The notes: generated by a model from the sequence alone, not told the origin. DNA of 15,656 bases from Lachnospiraceae bacterium (GCA_900770785.1 CAAGLJ010000001.1:1-15656); one strand, 5' to 3'. Shown: positions 6,264 through 14,148, numbered from the stretch's first letter. Numbers and translations: made by a program.

Positions 6264-7427
6264 ATGAAGGATTGTTATTTAATCAATGGAGAAGTATTTA
6301 TTGACCATGTTTTTCAGAAAAAAATCGTAAAGATAAGCAGGGGCCGTTTGGAAATCCTGGAAGAAGGTACTTCGCTTCCCCCAAAGGCAAATATTTATGA
6401 CGTTAAAGGAAACAGAATCGTTCCCGGCTTTATTGATGTACATACTCATGGTGCGGTAGGGGTAGATGTAAATGCAGCAACGGCGGAGGACTTGGAAAAA
6501 ATCTGTCGGTTTATGGCAGCCCGGGGAACCACCTCCTGGCTTTGTTCCGTATTGACCGATACGAAAGAGCAGACGGAATGGTGTATCGACCAGTTTAATG
6601 CCCATAGGGAAATGGAAAGCAAGGGGGCAAATCTTTTGGGTATCCACCTGGAAGGCCCTTTTCTGTCTGCTGAGTATAAAGGAGCTATGCCAAAACAGCT
6701 TTTGCAGAACAGAAATTTACCTCTGCTGAAAGAATACCAGAAGCGGGCAAAAGGAAGGATTAAATACATTACCATATCACCGGAAATTGAGGGAATTACA
6801 GAGGATATTCCGGCAATGAAGGCGCTGGGGCTTACGGTGGCTATTGGCCATTCGGGGGCAGACTATGATACCTCCTGGAAGGCGATTAATAAGGGAGCAG
6901 CCAGCTGTACCCATATTTTCAATGCCATGAAGCTATTGCATCAGCACTTCCCGGCCATTATGGGAGCAGCTTTGGAATCGGATATTTACTGTGAGGCAAT
7001 TTGTGACGGACGCCACTTACACCCTGGTACGGTCAGGCTTCTGATTAAGACGAAGGGGTTGGATAAGGTGGTGGCGATTACCGATTCCATTATGGCGGCA
7101 GGATTGCCGGACGGAAATTATAAGCTGGGTGTAAATGATGTAGTAGTAGTGGATGGAGATGCAAAGCTGGCGGATACCGGTGTACGTGCGGGAAGTACTT
7201 TGACACAGGATGTGGCACTGAAGAACCTGCTTGCCTTTACCGAAAGGCCGCTGGAAGAAATACTGCCAATGCTGTCTGAGAATCCTGCGAATTTATTGGG
7301 GATCGCTGATAAAAAGGGAACCATTGCCAATGGAAAGGATGGGGATCTGGTTATTCTGGACAGGGAAAACGGTATTGTGGACGTATTCGTAGGAGGAAAC
7401 CTGATCGATAAACGGGCTGGATTGTGA
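6264..7427 (+). CDS. NagA-like N-acetylglucosamine-6-phosphate deacetylase homologue
   Basis: Amidohydrolase-superfamily enzyme of 387 residues, the usual NagA length. NagA removes acetate from N-acetylglucosamine-6-phosphate. Metal and catalytic positions are all present: PGFIDVHTHG with His60 and His62, HLEGPF with Glu130 (E. coli Glu131), AIGHSGA with His196 (His195), THIFNAM with His217 (His216) and AITDS with the catalytic Asp274 (Asp273). DGRHLHP keeps the His251 equivalent. The second phosphate contact, Arg227 in the GREPG box of E. coli, is not kept: the segment reads HQHFPA, with His228 at that position. So the deacetylase chemistry looks intact but the group at C6 may not be a phosphate. 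An in-frame GTG at 6255 is rejected on the ribosome site. It follows the NagB homologue in the same operon. Confidence 0.87.
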   Translation: MKDCYLINGEVFIDHVFQKKIVKISRGRLEILEEGTSLPPKANIYDVKGNRIVPGFIDVHTHGAVGVDVNAATAEDLEKICRFMAARGTTSWLCSVLTDTKEQTEWCIDQFNAHREMESKGANLLGIHLEGPFLSAEYKGAMPKQLLQNRNLPLLKEYQKRAKGRIKYITISPEIEGITEDIPAMKALGLTVAIGHSGADYDTSWKAINKGAASCTHIFNAMKLLHQHFPAIMGAALESDIYCEAICDGRHLHPGTVRLLIKTKGLDKVVAITDSIMAAGLPDGNYKLGVNDVVVVDGDAKLADTGVRAGSTLTQDVALKNLLAFTERPLEEILPMLSENPANLLGIADKKGTIANGKDGDLVILDRENGIVDVFVGGNLIDKRAGL

Positions 7428-7463
7428 TAAAATGGAGAAAAGTAAGATTAAGGAGACCTACCT

Positions 7464-8957
7464 ATGCTGATTCTCTTAACTATGTGTCTGGTGCTGGCTT
7501 CTCTGGTTATTTTTGTGGTAAGAAGAAACCATGAATCTCTGCTGCTTTTGGGTTTGTGTGTAAGTCTGGCCCTGGAAATATGTGGAGTGATGATTTTTAT
7601 TGCCAAAAAAGGCGGTATTTCCGAAGATATTATCCTTTTTCTCTATTTTTCCCGAAAAAGCTTAAACAAAATCCGATATTTGGGGATTACTTTGAACCAG
7701 CTGGGATTTCTGATTGCTTTGGGAAGAGCATTTTTTCCCTTTATTTTTCTGGAAATGGCCCTCCATTACTCTATGATTGGATGGATTCGTAAAAACGGCT
7801 GGATTAAGCATCTTATAATGGTAATTCCTGCAATCAATCTGCTGTTATACTATCCTTCAGTTTATCGCACGATTACGGCAAAAAGACCTGTGGTACAAAA
7901 TTTTATCATAGAAAGCTCCCAATGGTGGCTTACCATTTACCTGATAGCAGGGGCGCTGCTTCTGGTACATGAATACCGGAGTATTACCATGAAATTCTGT
8001 AAGAGACAGTTTGGACAGATTGCCGTGAGCATGCTGGCTATGGCTATCCTCTATATCCTATATTATCAGCAGGATCCGGGACAGGTATATCGGTTTTACA
8101 GTGATGATTTTGTATGGCCCAGAGGAATCGGCTATTTGCAGATTAATCCCGGGCTGGCAAGCTACATCGGACTGGTGGGGGTAATGCTGATTTGTACGGT
8201 AATGGGATTTTACAGCCTTTTTCAGTATACCACCGGAATGGTTGAAGAACGTAAAGAAGACATGGTTATGCAGCGAAAGTTCAATATGGCAAAGGTAGGT
8301 GCCTCCATGTTTGTTCATGGCATTAAAAATCAGCTGCTGGCCTCAAGAGTCGTACATAAAAGAATCCGCTCTCTGTGCGAACAGACAAAGGTGGATGTGG
8401 AAAAAATAAAAGAGAATATGGATGCTCTGGAAGAGCTTAACGGCTCCATGCTGGAAAGAATGGAGGAATTATACCGCTGTGTTAAGACTAACACCATTTA
8501 TATGGTACCCATTGCAGCAGAAGAGATTTTTACAGAAGCCATAGAGCGATTTCATAAAAAATACCCTAAGCAGGAGGTGAGCCTGCTTCAGGCTGTACCA
8601 ATCACCATTCTGGCAGATAAAGCACAGCTTTGCGAGGCTCTTTCCAATCTGTTGATTAATGCCCAGGATGCCATTATGGAATCCAAAAATCCGGAGACTG
8701 GGAGAATTGTACTGAAGTGCTACAATGAGCGTCTGTATACGGTAATCGAAGTGGAGGACAACGGAAAGGGCATGGCGAAGGCTCAGATAAACAAAATTTT
8801 TGAACCCTTTTATTCCAGTAAAAACTCCAATTATAACTGGGGAATGGGGCTGCATTTTTCCAGAGAGGTAGTAAAAGGCCATCTGGGCTTCATGAAGGTG
8901 GAAAGTAAGCCCCAGGAAGGAAGCAGATTTTTCATTATGCTTCCCCGCTATAATTAG
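7464..8957 (+). CDS. Sensor histidine kinase with multi-pass membrane input domain
   Basis: A 497-residue membrane kinase. The N-terminal half has about seven hydrophobic segments (near 1-20, 26-47, 74-100, 113-131, 152-168, 184-201, 233-252) and no large extracellular domain, so the sensor is the membrane domain itself. I do not recognise it as a named family. A short linker and a likely phospho-acceptor helix follow, with His285 in FVHGIKNQLL (an H-x-x-x-N pattern). The HATPase_c domain has N-box NLLINAQDAI (N399), G1 box DNGKGM (432-437), FEPFYSSK and a G2-like NWGMGLHFS (458-466). AAGGAGA lies about seven bases before the ATG. It ends 14 bases before its response regulator. Its place inside a catabolic operon suggests it senses the imported substrate or an intermediate. 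Confidence 0.92.
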   Translation: MLILLTMCLVLASLVIFVVRRNHESLLLLGLCVSLALEICGVMIFIAKKGGISEDIILFLYFSRKSLNKIRYLGITLNQLGFLIALGRAFFPFIFLEMALHYSMIGWIRKNGWIKHLIMVIPAINLLLYYPSVYRTITAKRPVVQNFIIESSQWWLTIYLIAGALLLVHEYRSITMKFCKRQFGQIAVSMLAMAILYILYYQQDPGQVYRFYSDDFVWPRGIGYLQINPGLASYIGLVGVMLICTVMGFYSLFQYTTGMVEERKEDMVMQRKFNMAKVGASMFVHGIKNQLLASRVVHKRIRSLCEQTKVDVEKIKENMDALEELNGSMLERMEELYRCVKTNTIYMVPIAAEEIFTEAIERFHKKYPKQEVSLLQAVPITILADKAQLCEALSNLLINAQDAIMESKNPETGRIVLKCYNERLYTVIEVEDNGKGMAKAQINKIFEPFYSSKNSNYNWGMGLHFSREVVKGHLGFMKVESKPQEGSRFFIMLPRYN

Positions 8958-8971
8958 AAAAGGACGAAAAT

Positions 8972-9646
8972 ATGGCAGAAATTATTCGGATTCTGATTGC
9001 AGACGATTTTCAGCTGCTCAGAGAGGATATGAGCGAACTTATTAACAGGCAGCCGGATATGGAAGTGGTGGGGATGGCAGCCAGCGGCAAGGATATTGTT
9101 GCCCTGGCAAAGCAGATTCCCTATGACCTGATTCTTATGGATATTGAGATGGAACAGAAAAACGCAGGAATTCAGGCTACGGAAATTATTCGTCAGGATA
9201 AGCCGGATGCACAGATTATCTTTCTTTCTGTCCATGAAACCAAGGATATTGTGGTGACGGCAATGGGAGCAGGAGCCATTGACTATCTGGTGAAGGGCTG
9301 TCCGGAGGAGGAAATTCTTCACCACATCCGCTGTGCCATAGAGGGTAAGCCCATTATGCAGGGACTGGTTCATGAGATGGTTATGCAGGAATATGCCCGC
9401 CTGCAAAAGAGTGAAAGAAGTCTTTTGTTCTTCATCAATAATCTGTCCAAGCTGACCTCTACGGAACATGACCTGATTAGACTTTTGCTGCAGGGCTGCA
9501 AGGTGCAGGAAATTGCCCACATCCGCTGCGTGGAGGTGAGTACGATTAAAACCCAGATTAAGGGACTGCTTAGAAAATTTGGATGCAGCAGAACCAAAGA
9601 GATCGTTTCCATTATTCATGAGTTAAATATAGAACACTTATTTTAG
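8972..9646 (+). CDS. Response regulator with LuxR-type DNA-binding domain
   Basis: Transcription factor of 224 residues paired with the upstream kinase. The receiver domain (1 to about 125) has the acidic pair Asp11/Asp12, the phospho-acceptor Asp57 in LILMDIEM, Ser86 and Lys108 in YLVKG. A linker leads to a C-terminal LuxR/NarL-like helix-turn-helix from about 161 (LTSTEHDLIRLLLQG, then EIAHIRCVEVSTIKTQIKGL). It is slightly divergent: the usual LTxRE is LTSTE. It probably activates this operon, including itself, though the target site is not identified. AAGGA lies seven bases upstream of the ATG. Its stop codon (9644-9646) overlaps the ribosome site of the PFK-like gene, so the two are probably translationally coupled. 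Confidence 0.93.
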   Translation: MAEIIRILIADDFQLLREDMSELINRQPDMEVVGMAASGKDIVALAKQIPYDLILMDIEMEQKNAGIQATEIIRQDKPDAQIIFLSVHETKDIVVTAMGAGAIDYLVKGCPEEEILHHIRCAIEGKPIMQGLVHEMVMQEYARLQKSERSLLFFINNLSKLTSTEHDLIRLLLQGCKVQEIAHIRCVEVSTIKTQIKGLLRKFGCSRTKEIVSIIHELNIEHLF

Positions 9647-9656
9647 GAGCAAAATA

Positions 9657-10826
9657 ATGCAAAAAAACCTGTTAATCATTCATGGAGGAGGCCCTACAGC
9701 AGTCATAAATGCCTCGCTCTACGGAGCCATTACTGAAGCAAAGAAGGACTCGAAAATCGGTCATATTTATGGGGCCAGAAACGGTACGGGAGGGGTATTA
9801 AGAGAAGAATTAATTCCTTTGGAAAAAGTACCCGAAAAAGAGCTGCAGCTCCTTTTACAGACGCCGGGAAGTGCTATTGGAACCTCAAGAGATGAAATCT
9901 GGCAGAAAGACTATGACCGGATGCTGGAGGTTTTACAAAAATATAAGATTGGTTACGTTCTTTTTAATGGCGGGAACGGAACCATGGACACCTGCGGTAA
10001 GCTACACAAAAACTGTGTCAAAAAGGGGCTGGATATTAAAGTGATGGGGATTCCCAAAACCATGGACAATGATATCTCCATTACCGACCACAGCCCGGGC
10101 TTTGGCAGTGCAGCGCGCTTCATTGCCCAAAGTACAAGGGAGCTGTGTGCAGATGTACAGGGACTTCCGATTCATGTGGTGGTGATGGAAGCTTCAGGCC
10201 GCAATGCAGGCTGGATTACGGCGGCAGCTTCTCTTGCCTCGGAGGGAAGAGGGCCGGGACCGGATTTGATTTATCTGCCCGAAATTCCCTTTGATGAGGA
10301 TAAGTATATAGAAGAAGTCAGGCAGCAGCTGACGAGGAAAAAGGGAATTGTAGTGGTTGCCAGCGAGGGGCTTAAGGATAAGGAAGGAAATCCGATAGTA
10401 GAGCCTGTTTTTAAAACCGGCAGGGCTACCTATTTTGGAGATGTCAGCTCCCATCTGGCCAATGTGGTCATTAAACGTCTTGGCTATAAGGCCAGAGGAG
10501 AGAAGCCGGGACTTTTGGGAAGAGCTTCTGTTTTGCTGCAAAGTCCAGTGGACAGAGAGGAGGCAAGGCTGGCAGGGGAGCTGGCCTGCAGGGCTGTACT
10601 GAAGGGGGAAAGGGGCCAAATGGTAGCCTTTAAAAGAATATCTTCAAGTCCTTACCGGATAGAACCCTTTCTGGTGGATATTGAACAGGTGATGCTGGTG
10701 GAAAAGACCATGCCGGCAGAATTTATCAATGCCGAAGGAAACGGAGTTACGGAGAGCTTTAAGGAGTGGTGCAGACCCCTGTTGGGAGAAGGGCTGTCAG
10801 AGATGATAGCCTTCAATAGCCTGTGA
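9657..10826 (+). CDS. Phosphofructokinase-family kinase (PPi/ATP type uncertain)
   Basis: PFK-A superfamily kinase of 389 residues, close to the PPi-dependent bacterial branch in length. PFK phosphorylates C1 of fructose-6-phosphate. Visible motifs: HGGGPTAVINAS (9-20), FNGGNGTMDT (103-112), GIPKTMDNDI (131-140) with the catalytic Asp pair, MEASGRNAGW (177-186) and ASEG (235-238). The donor determinants are mixed. The PKT lysine is the PPi type, while the residue after GGN is Gly as in ATP enzymes, where PPi enzymes have Asp. The substrate box reads MEASGR instead of the common EVMGR. It is most likely a kinase for the ketose made by the NagB homologue. The ribosome site AGGAG (9645-9649) overlaps the previous stop. 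It is followed 21 bases later by the TIM homologue. Confidence 0.88.
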   Translation: MQKNLLIIHGGGPTAVINASLYGAITEAKKDSKIGHIYGARNGTGGVLREELIPLEKVPEKELQLLLQTPGSAIGTSRDEIWQKDYDRMLEVLQKYKIGYVLFNGGNGTMDTCGKLHKNCVKKGLDIKVMGIPKTMDNDISITDHSPGFGSAARFIAQSTRELCADVQGLPIHVVVMEASGRNAGWITAAASLASEGRGPGPDLIYLPEIPFDEDKYIEEVRQQLTRKKGIVVVASEGLKDKEGNPIVEPVFKTGRATYFGDVSSHLANVVIKRLGYKARGEKPGLLGRASVLLQSPVDREEARLAGELACRAVLKGERGQMVAFKRISSSPYRIEPFLVDIEQVMLVEKTMPAEFINAEGNGVTESFKEWCRPLLGEGLSEMIAFNSL

Positions 10827-10847
10827 AAGAAAGATGAGGAAAAGTGC

Positions 10848-11684
10848 ATGAAACATATTTATTTAAATCTGAAACGTTTTGACGTACCTGTGGAGTATGG
10901 CGGAGTCAATCGTCTTGCCCCGGTGGCAGACTGGGGAAGGGTAATTGTGGAAGCTACACAGGAAAAGCTGAAAAGCTACTCTTCTCAGGAAGTGGAGTTT
11001 GCCATGTATTTTCCGGAGGCACATATTTTGACGGCAGCAGCGGCCAAAACACCGGAAAGTCCGTTGCAGATTGGCTGTCAGAGCGTGTACCGCATGGATA
11101 CGGCAGCAGAAGGAAATTTTGGTGCATTTACTACTAACCGGAGTGCTTCTTCCATGGTGGCGGCAGGCTGTGAAGCCACTATTATCGGACATTGTGAGGA
11201 AAGAAATGATAAGGCAGGGATTTTGGCAGAGGCAGGAGTTACGGATGCGGCAGCAGTGAACCGGCTTCTTAATCAGGAAATCAAAACTGCTCTTGACCGG
11301 GGCCTGAAGGTGCTTTATTGTATTGGAGAAAAGGATGAAGAACAGGCTCGCTGGCAGCAGGTTTTAGGAGAACAGCTGGAAATTGGCTTAAAGGATGTGG
11401 ATACCACAAAGGTAGTCATTGCCTATGAGCCAGTTTGGTCCATCGGACCGGGAAAGATGCCCGCGGATAAGGAGTATATAACCAGGATTGCACGTTTCGT
11501 AAAGGAAAAGACCGATGGAATGGATATTGTTTACGGTGGAGGTCTGAAAAAGGATAATGCAGCCATGCTGGCTTCCATACCGGAAATTGACGGGGGGCTT
11601 ATTGCGCTGACCCGGTTTACGGGAGAAATTGGCTATTATCCGGAAGAATATCTGGAAATTATCGGTTTATATTTGGGAAAATAG
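10848..11684 (+). CDS. Triosephosphate isomerase homologue with altered phosphate loops
   Basis: TIM-barrel isomerase of 278 residues, longer than the usual 250. TIM interconverts dihydroxyacetone phosphate and glyceraldehyde-3-phosphate. The catalytic set is retained: Asn7 and Lys9 in LNLKR, His115 in IIGHCEER and Glu194 in AYEPVWSIG, with a loop-6 GPGKMP at 201-206. The phosphate-gripping loops differ. The GGS turn is GGG (230-232), and the VGGASL loop is LIALTRF (251-257), replacing two key glycines by Ala-Leu and adding Arg256. This makes a housekeeping TIM role unlikely. Relatives such as the erythrulose-phosphate isomerases show that TIM homologues can serve other sugars. GAGGA lies seven bases before the ATG. 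It is followed 24 bases later by the LarA homologue. Confidence 0.87.
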   Translation: MKHIYLNLKRFDVPVEYGGVNRLAPVADWGRVIVEATQEKLKSYSSQEVEFAMYFPEAHILTAAAAKTPESPLQIGCQSVYRMDTAAEGNFGAFTTNRSASSMVAAGCEATIIGHCEERNDKAGILAEAGVTDAAAVNRLLNQEIKTALDRGLKVLYCIGEKDEEQARWQQVLGEQLEIGLKDVDTTKVVIAYEPVWSIGPGKMPADKEYITRIARFVKEKTDGMDIVYGGGLKKDNAAMLASIPEIDGGLIALTRFTGEIGYYPEEYLEIIGLYLGK

Positions 11685-11708
11685 TTTTGAAAAAGAAAGG
11701 ACAGGAAA

Positions 11709-13193
11709 ATGAAACTGGATTTTGAATATGGACAGGGACTAATGAGTGCAGAGCTTCCGGATAATACGGATGTTTTTATTCCGGGGGAAACGGTAAAGGA
11801 TCCGGCTTACATACCAGAGGAGCAGTTGGAAGCCGCTTATCTGGAAAGCCTGGCTAGTCCAATAGGAATGCCCACCTTAACAGAGCTGGCACATAAGGGC
11901 AGCACCGTAACCTTTATCGTGCCCGACAGAGTTAAGGGAGGGGAGCAGCCCACCAGCCATCGAAAAATGAGCATCAAATTAATTCTGAAGGAATTATATG
12001 CCGCAGGAGTAGAGAAGAAAGATATTCTGTTCATTATTTCCAACGGTCTTCATCCCCGAAGCAGGGAAGCAGATGCCAGGGCGCTGTTTGGAGATGAGCT
12101 TTTCAATGAATTCTGGCCTTCAGGACAGATAATCAGTCATGACAGTGAAGACCCGGAGCATATGATCGACCTGGGCTGTACCAAAGGGGGAGACCCGGTA
12201 GTCATGAATAAGTATGTTTTTGACTGCGATATTCCTATTCTCATCGGGCACGTACAGGGAAATCCCTATGGGGGATATTCCGGTGGCTATAAGCACAGTG
12301 CAACGGGAATCACCAACTGGCGTTCCATTGCCAGTCACCATGTTCCATCTGTTATGCACAGAAAAGACTTTACTCCGGTCAACGGCGGCAGCCTGATGAG
12401 AAATAAATTTGATGAAATCAGTATGCACATGGAGGAAAAAATGGGGCATCCTTTCTTCTGCTGTGATGCGGTGCTGGATACCTTTTCACGACAGATTGCG
12501 ATTTTCTCCGGTTACGCAAAGGAAATGATGCCCTTAAGCTGGAAGGTGGCAGACAAACGGACATACGTTCATTGGGCAGAGAAGAAATATGATGTGCTGG
12601 TGTTCGGTATGCCTCAGAAGTTCCACTATGGCGACGGAATGGGGACTAATCCCATTATGATGATGCAGGCCCTGAGTGCTCAGGTGCTTCGGTTTAAACG
12701 GATTATGAGTGACAGGTGTGTTATTATTTGTGCGTCTACCTGCAACGGCTATTTTCATGATGAGCTATGGCCTTACTTAAGAGAGGTTTATGATTTATTC
12801 CAGCATGACCATATGAATATACTGCCGGATATGAACCGCTACGGCGAGTATTTTGCCACCAGGGAGGAATATATTCGTAGATATCGATTTACCAATGCCT
12901 TCCATCCCTTTCATGGCTTTTCCATGATGTCCTGTGGGCATATCGCGGAAATGAATACCAGTGCCATCTATATCGTGGGAGCACAGGAGCCGGGATATGC
13001 CCGGGGAATGGGATTAAAGACCAGAGAAAGTTTTGAAGAAGCGCTGGAAGATGCCAGAAAAAAAATCGTGGGAGAAAATCCCAATATTTTAGCTTTGCCT
13101 ATGACATTCAAAAGGGCTGCCGTCCATCTGTGTATGAAGAATCTCGCAGATGACTGTATGGATGCCTATGGAAATAGGGGCTGCTGCGGCTGA
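11709..13193 (+). CDS. LarA-like nickel-pincer hydroxyacid racemase/epimerase homologue
   Basis: Homologue of lactate racemase LarA, which uses the nickel-pincer nucleotide to racemise 2-hydroxy acids. It has 494 residues, against about 425 in LarA. Cofactor positions are conserved with the same spacing as in L. plantarum LarA: His115 in NGLHP (His108), His181 in GHVQGNP (His174), Lys195 in GGYSGGYKHSATG (Lys184) and His211 in SHHVPSVMH (His200). The substrate-carboxylate DxTRP motif is replaced by PDRVKGGEQPTSHR (72-85). The C terminus ends with paired cysteines (GCCG). Divergent homologues act on malate, gluconate, hydroxyglutarate and other acids, so a C3 or sugar-derived hydroxy acid is possible here. 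The LarB/C/E cofactor genes are not in the window. Cytosolic, no signal peptide. Confidence 0.9.
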   Translation: MKLDFEYGQGLMSAELPDNTDVFIPGETVKDPAYIPEEQLEAAYLESLASPIGMPTLTELAHKGSTVTFIVPDRVKGGEQPTSHRKMSIKLILKELYAAGVEKKDILFIISNGLHPRSREADARALFGDELFNEFWPSGQIISHDSEDPEHMIDLGCTKGGDPVVMNKYVFDCDIPILIGHVQGNPYGGYSGGYKHSATGITNWRSIASHHVPSVMHRKDFTPVNGGSLMRNKFDEISMHMEEKMGHPFFCCDAVLDTFSRQIAIFSGYAKEMMPLSWKVADKRTYVHWAEKKYDVLVFGMPQKFHYGDGMGTNPIMMMQALSAQVLRFKRIMSDRCVIICASTCNGYFHDELWPYLREVYDLFQHDHMNILPDMNRYGEYFATREEYIRRYRFTNAFHPFHGFSMMSCGHIAEMNTSAIYIVGAQEPGYARGMGLKTRESFEEALEDARKKIVGENPNILALPMTFKRAAVHLCMKNLADDCMDAYGNRGCCG

Positions 13194-13240
13194 GCAGAGA
13201 AAATACCTTCCGGCTAAGTGACCGGAGAAGGGAGAAATGA

Positions 13241-14029
13241 GTGATACCTTTAATTCTTTTTATCGTCTGTATTCTGGCATCCAGTATAGGCTCAATAGTA
13301 GGAGCCGGTGGTGGAATCATCATTAAACCGCTTTTGGATATGCTGGGAATTTTACCTGTATCCACTGTAAGCTTCTGCTCCGGCTGTACGGTGTTAGGCA
13401 TGTCAATAAGTTCTCTGGTCAGGGGAAGAAAAGATGGAGTAAAGCTGCAGTTTAAAACCAGCACAGCTCTGGCACTTGGAGCAGTGCTGGGCGGTCTGGC
13501 AGGAAGGATGCTGTTTGACGCGGTACGAAAGACCTTTGCTGATGAGAGGATCCTGGGAGCAATACAGGCTGCGGCACTGACCATAATAACCTTTCTCGTA
13601 TATATTTATATTTGCAAAAAGGATTCCCTGCCTTCCAAATCCATCAAAAGTTTATGGGTATGCGTAGTAATTGGCCTGTTTTTGGGGGGGATTTCTTCCT
13701 TTCTTGGTATAGGCGGAGGAACAGCCAATGTGGCAGTATTATTTTTTTTCTTTTCCATGGAAGCAAAGGAGGCAGCTAAGAATTCTCTCTATATCATTAT
13801 TTTTTCGCAGATATCAGGAATCATCTCAGCAATAGTAACGGGTTCGGTGCCTGAGTTTTCCTGGATTGATCTGTTAAGTATGGTGGCAGGAGGAATCGGG
13901 GGAGCTCTGATAGGTGCGGCTGTTTCCCAACGCATTGATAATGCGGGGGTAGAAAAGATACTTCGGATTTTATCCCTGTTTATTGTGGCAATGAGCTTTT
14001 ATAATATTCTGAAATATACCATATTTTAG
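13241..14029 (+). CDS. TauE/SafE (TSUP) family membrane exporter
   Basis: Integral membrane transporter of 262 residues in the sulfite exporter TauE/SafE family. Members are linked to the export or import of sulfite, sulfonates, sulfoacetate and other small organic acids. It has the two-fold repeat with glycine-rich helices at 18-30 (GSIVGAGGGIIIKP) and 154-165 (FLGIGGGTANVA) and about eight hydrophobic segments. The start is a GTG at 13241 with GGAG seven bases upstream. The nearby ATG at 13237 is in another frame that stops after about 30 codons. It lies 47 bases after the LarA homologue. A weak hairpin (TCCGG/CCGGA near 13209-13226) precedes it. As the last operon gene it could release an end product. 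With the sulfonate-type importer at the other end, it supports an organosulfur substrate, which is inference. Confidence 0.9.
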   Translation: MIPLILFIVCILASSIGSIVGAGGGIIIKPLLDMLGILPVSTVSFCSGCTVLGMSISSLVRGRKDGVKLQFKTSTALALGAVLGGLAGRMLFDAVRKTFADERILGAIQAAALTIITFLVYIYICKKDSLPSKSIKSLWVCVVIGLFLGGISSFLGIGGGTANVAVLFFFFSMEAKEAAKNSLYIIIFSQISGIISAIVTGSVPEFSWIDLLSMVAGGIGGALIGAAVSQRIDNAGVEKILRILSLFIVAMSFYNILKYTIF

Positions 14030-14054
14030 AGAAAAGGGATAAATTCCCCTCCCT

Positions 14055-14082
14055 TTGACACGGGGTGACACAGGGCGATAAA
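14055..14082 (+). promoter_or_regulatory. Likely promoter of the small membrane protein/antiporter unit
   Basis: A perfect -35 TTGACA (14055-14060) and GATAAA (14077-14082, four of six positions) are separated by 16 bases. Transcription would begin near 14089 and give a leader of about 60 bases before the GTG at 14152. This also argues against the longer reading frame that starts inside the promoter at 14065. Just upstream, AAAGGG (14033-14038) and CCCTTT (14051-14056) could form a weak hairpin, but no U tract follows. Confidence 0.45.
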
Positions 14083-14141
14083 TTAAGCTGGATTTTTACC
14101 TTCTGCTGTGTTATATTCACCTTGAACTATGACCAGAGAAT

Positions 14142-14148
14142 GGAGAGG
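14142..14148 (+). promoter_or_regulatory. Ribosome binding site supporting the 14152 start
   Basis: GGAGAGG lies three bases before the GTG at 14152 (six from the GGAG core). The in-frame ATG at 14140 and GTG at 14065 have no comparable site. Confidence 0.5.

Noticed and set aside
8954..9619. 221-codon minus-strand frame opposite the response regulator
   Set aside because: It is antisense to a complete receiver plus LuxR domain. The His/Asn/Leu-rich translation is typical of a shadow frame.
2630..14029. Classical sulfoquinovose sulfoglycolysis operon
   Set aside because: There is no sulfoquinovosidase, sulfofructose-phosphate aldolase, sulfolactaldehyde dehydrogenase or reductase, or AGE-type isomerase. 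The NagA and NagB homologues point to an N-acetyl amino sugar.
14033..14056. Terminator after the TauE/SafE gene
   Set aside because: AAAGGG/CCCTTT is only 6 bp and the next bases are GACACGGGG, not a U tract. Operon end remains undefined.
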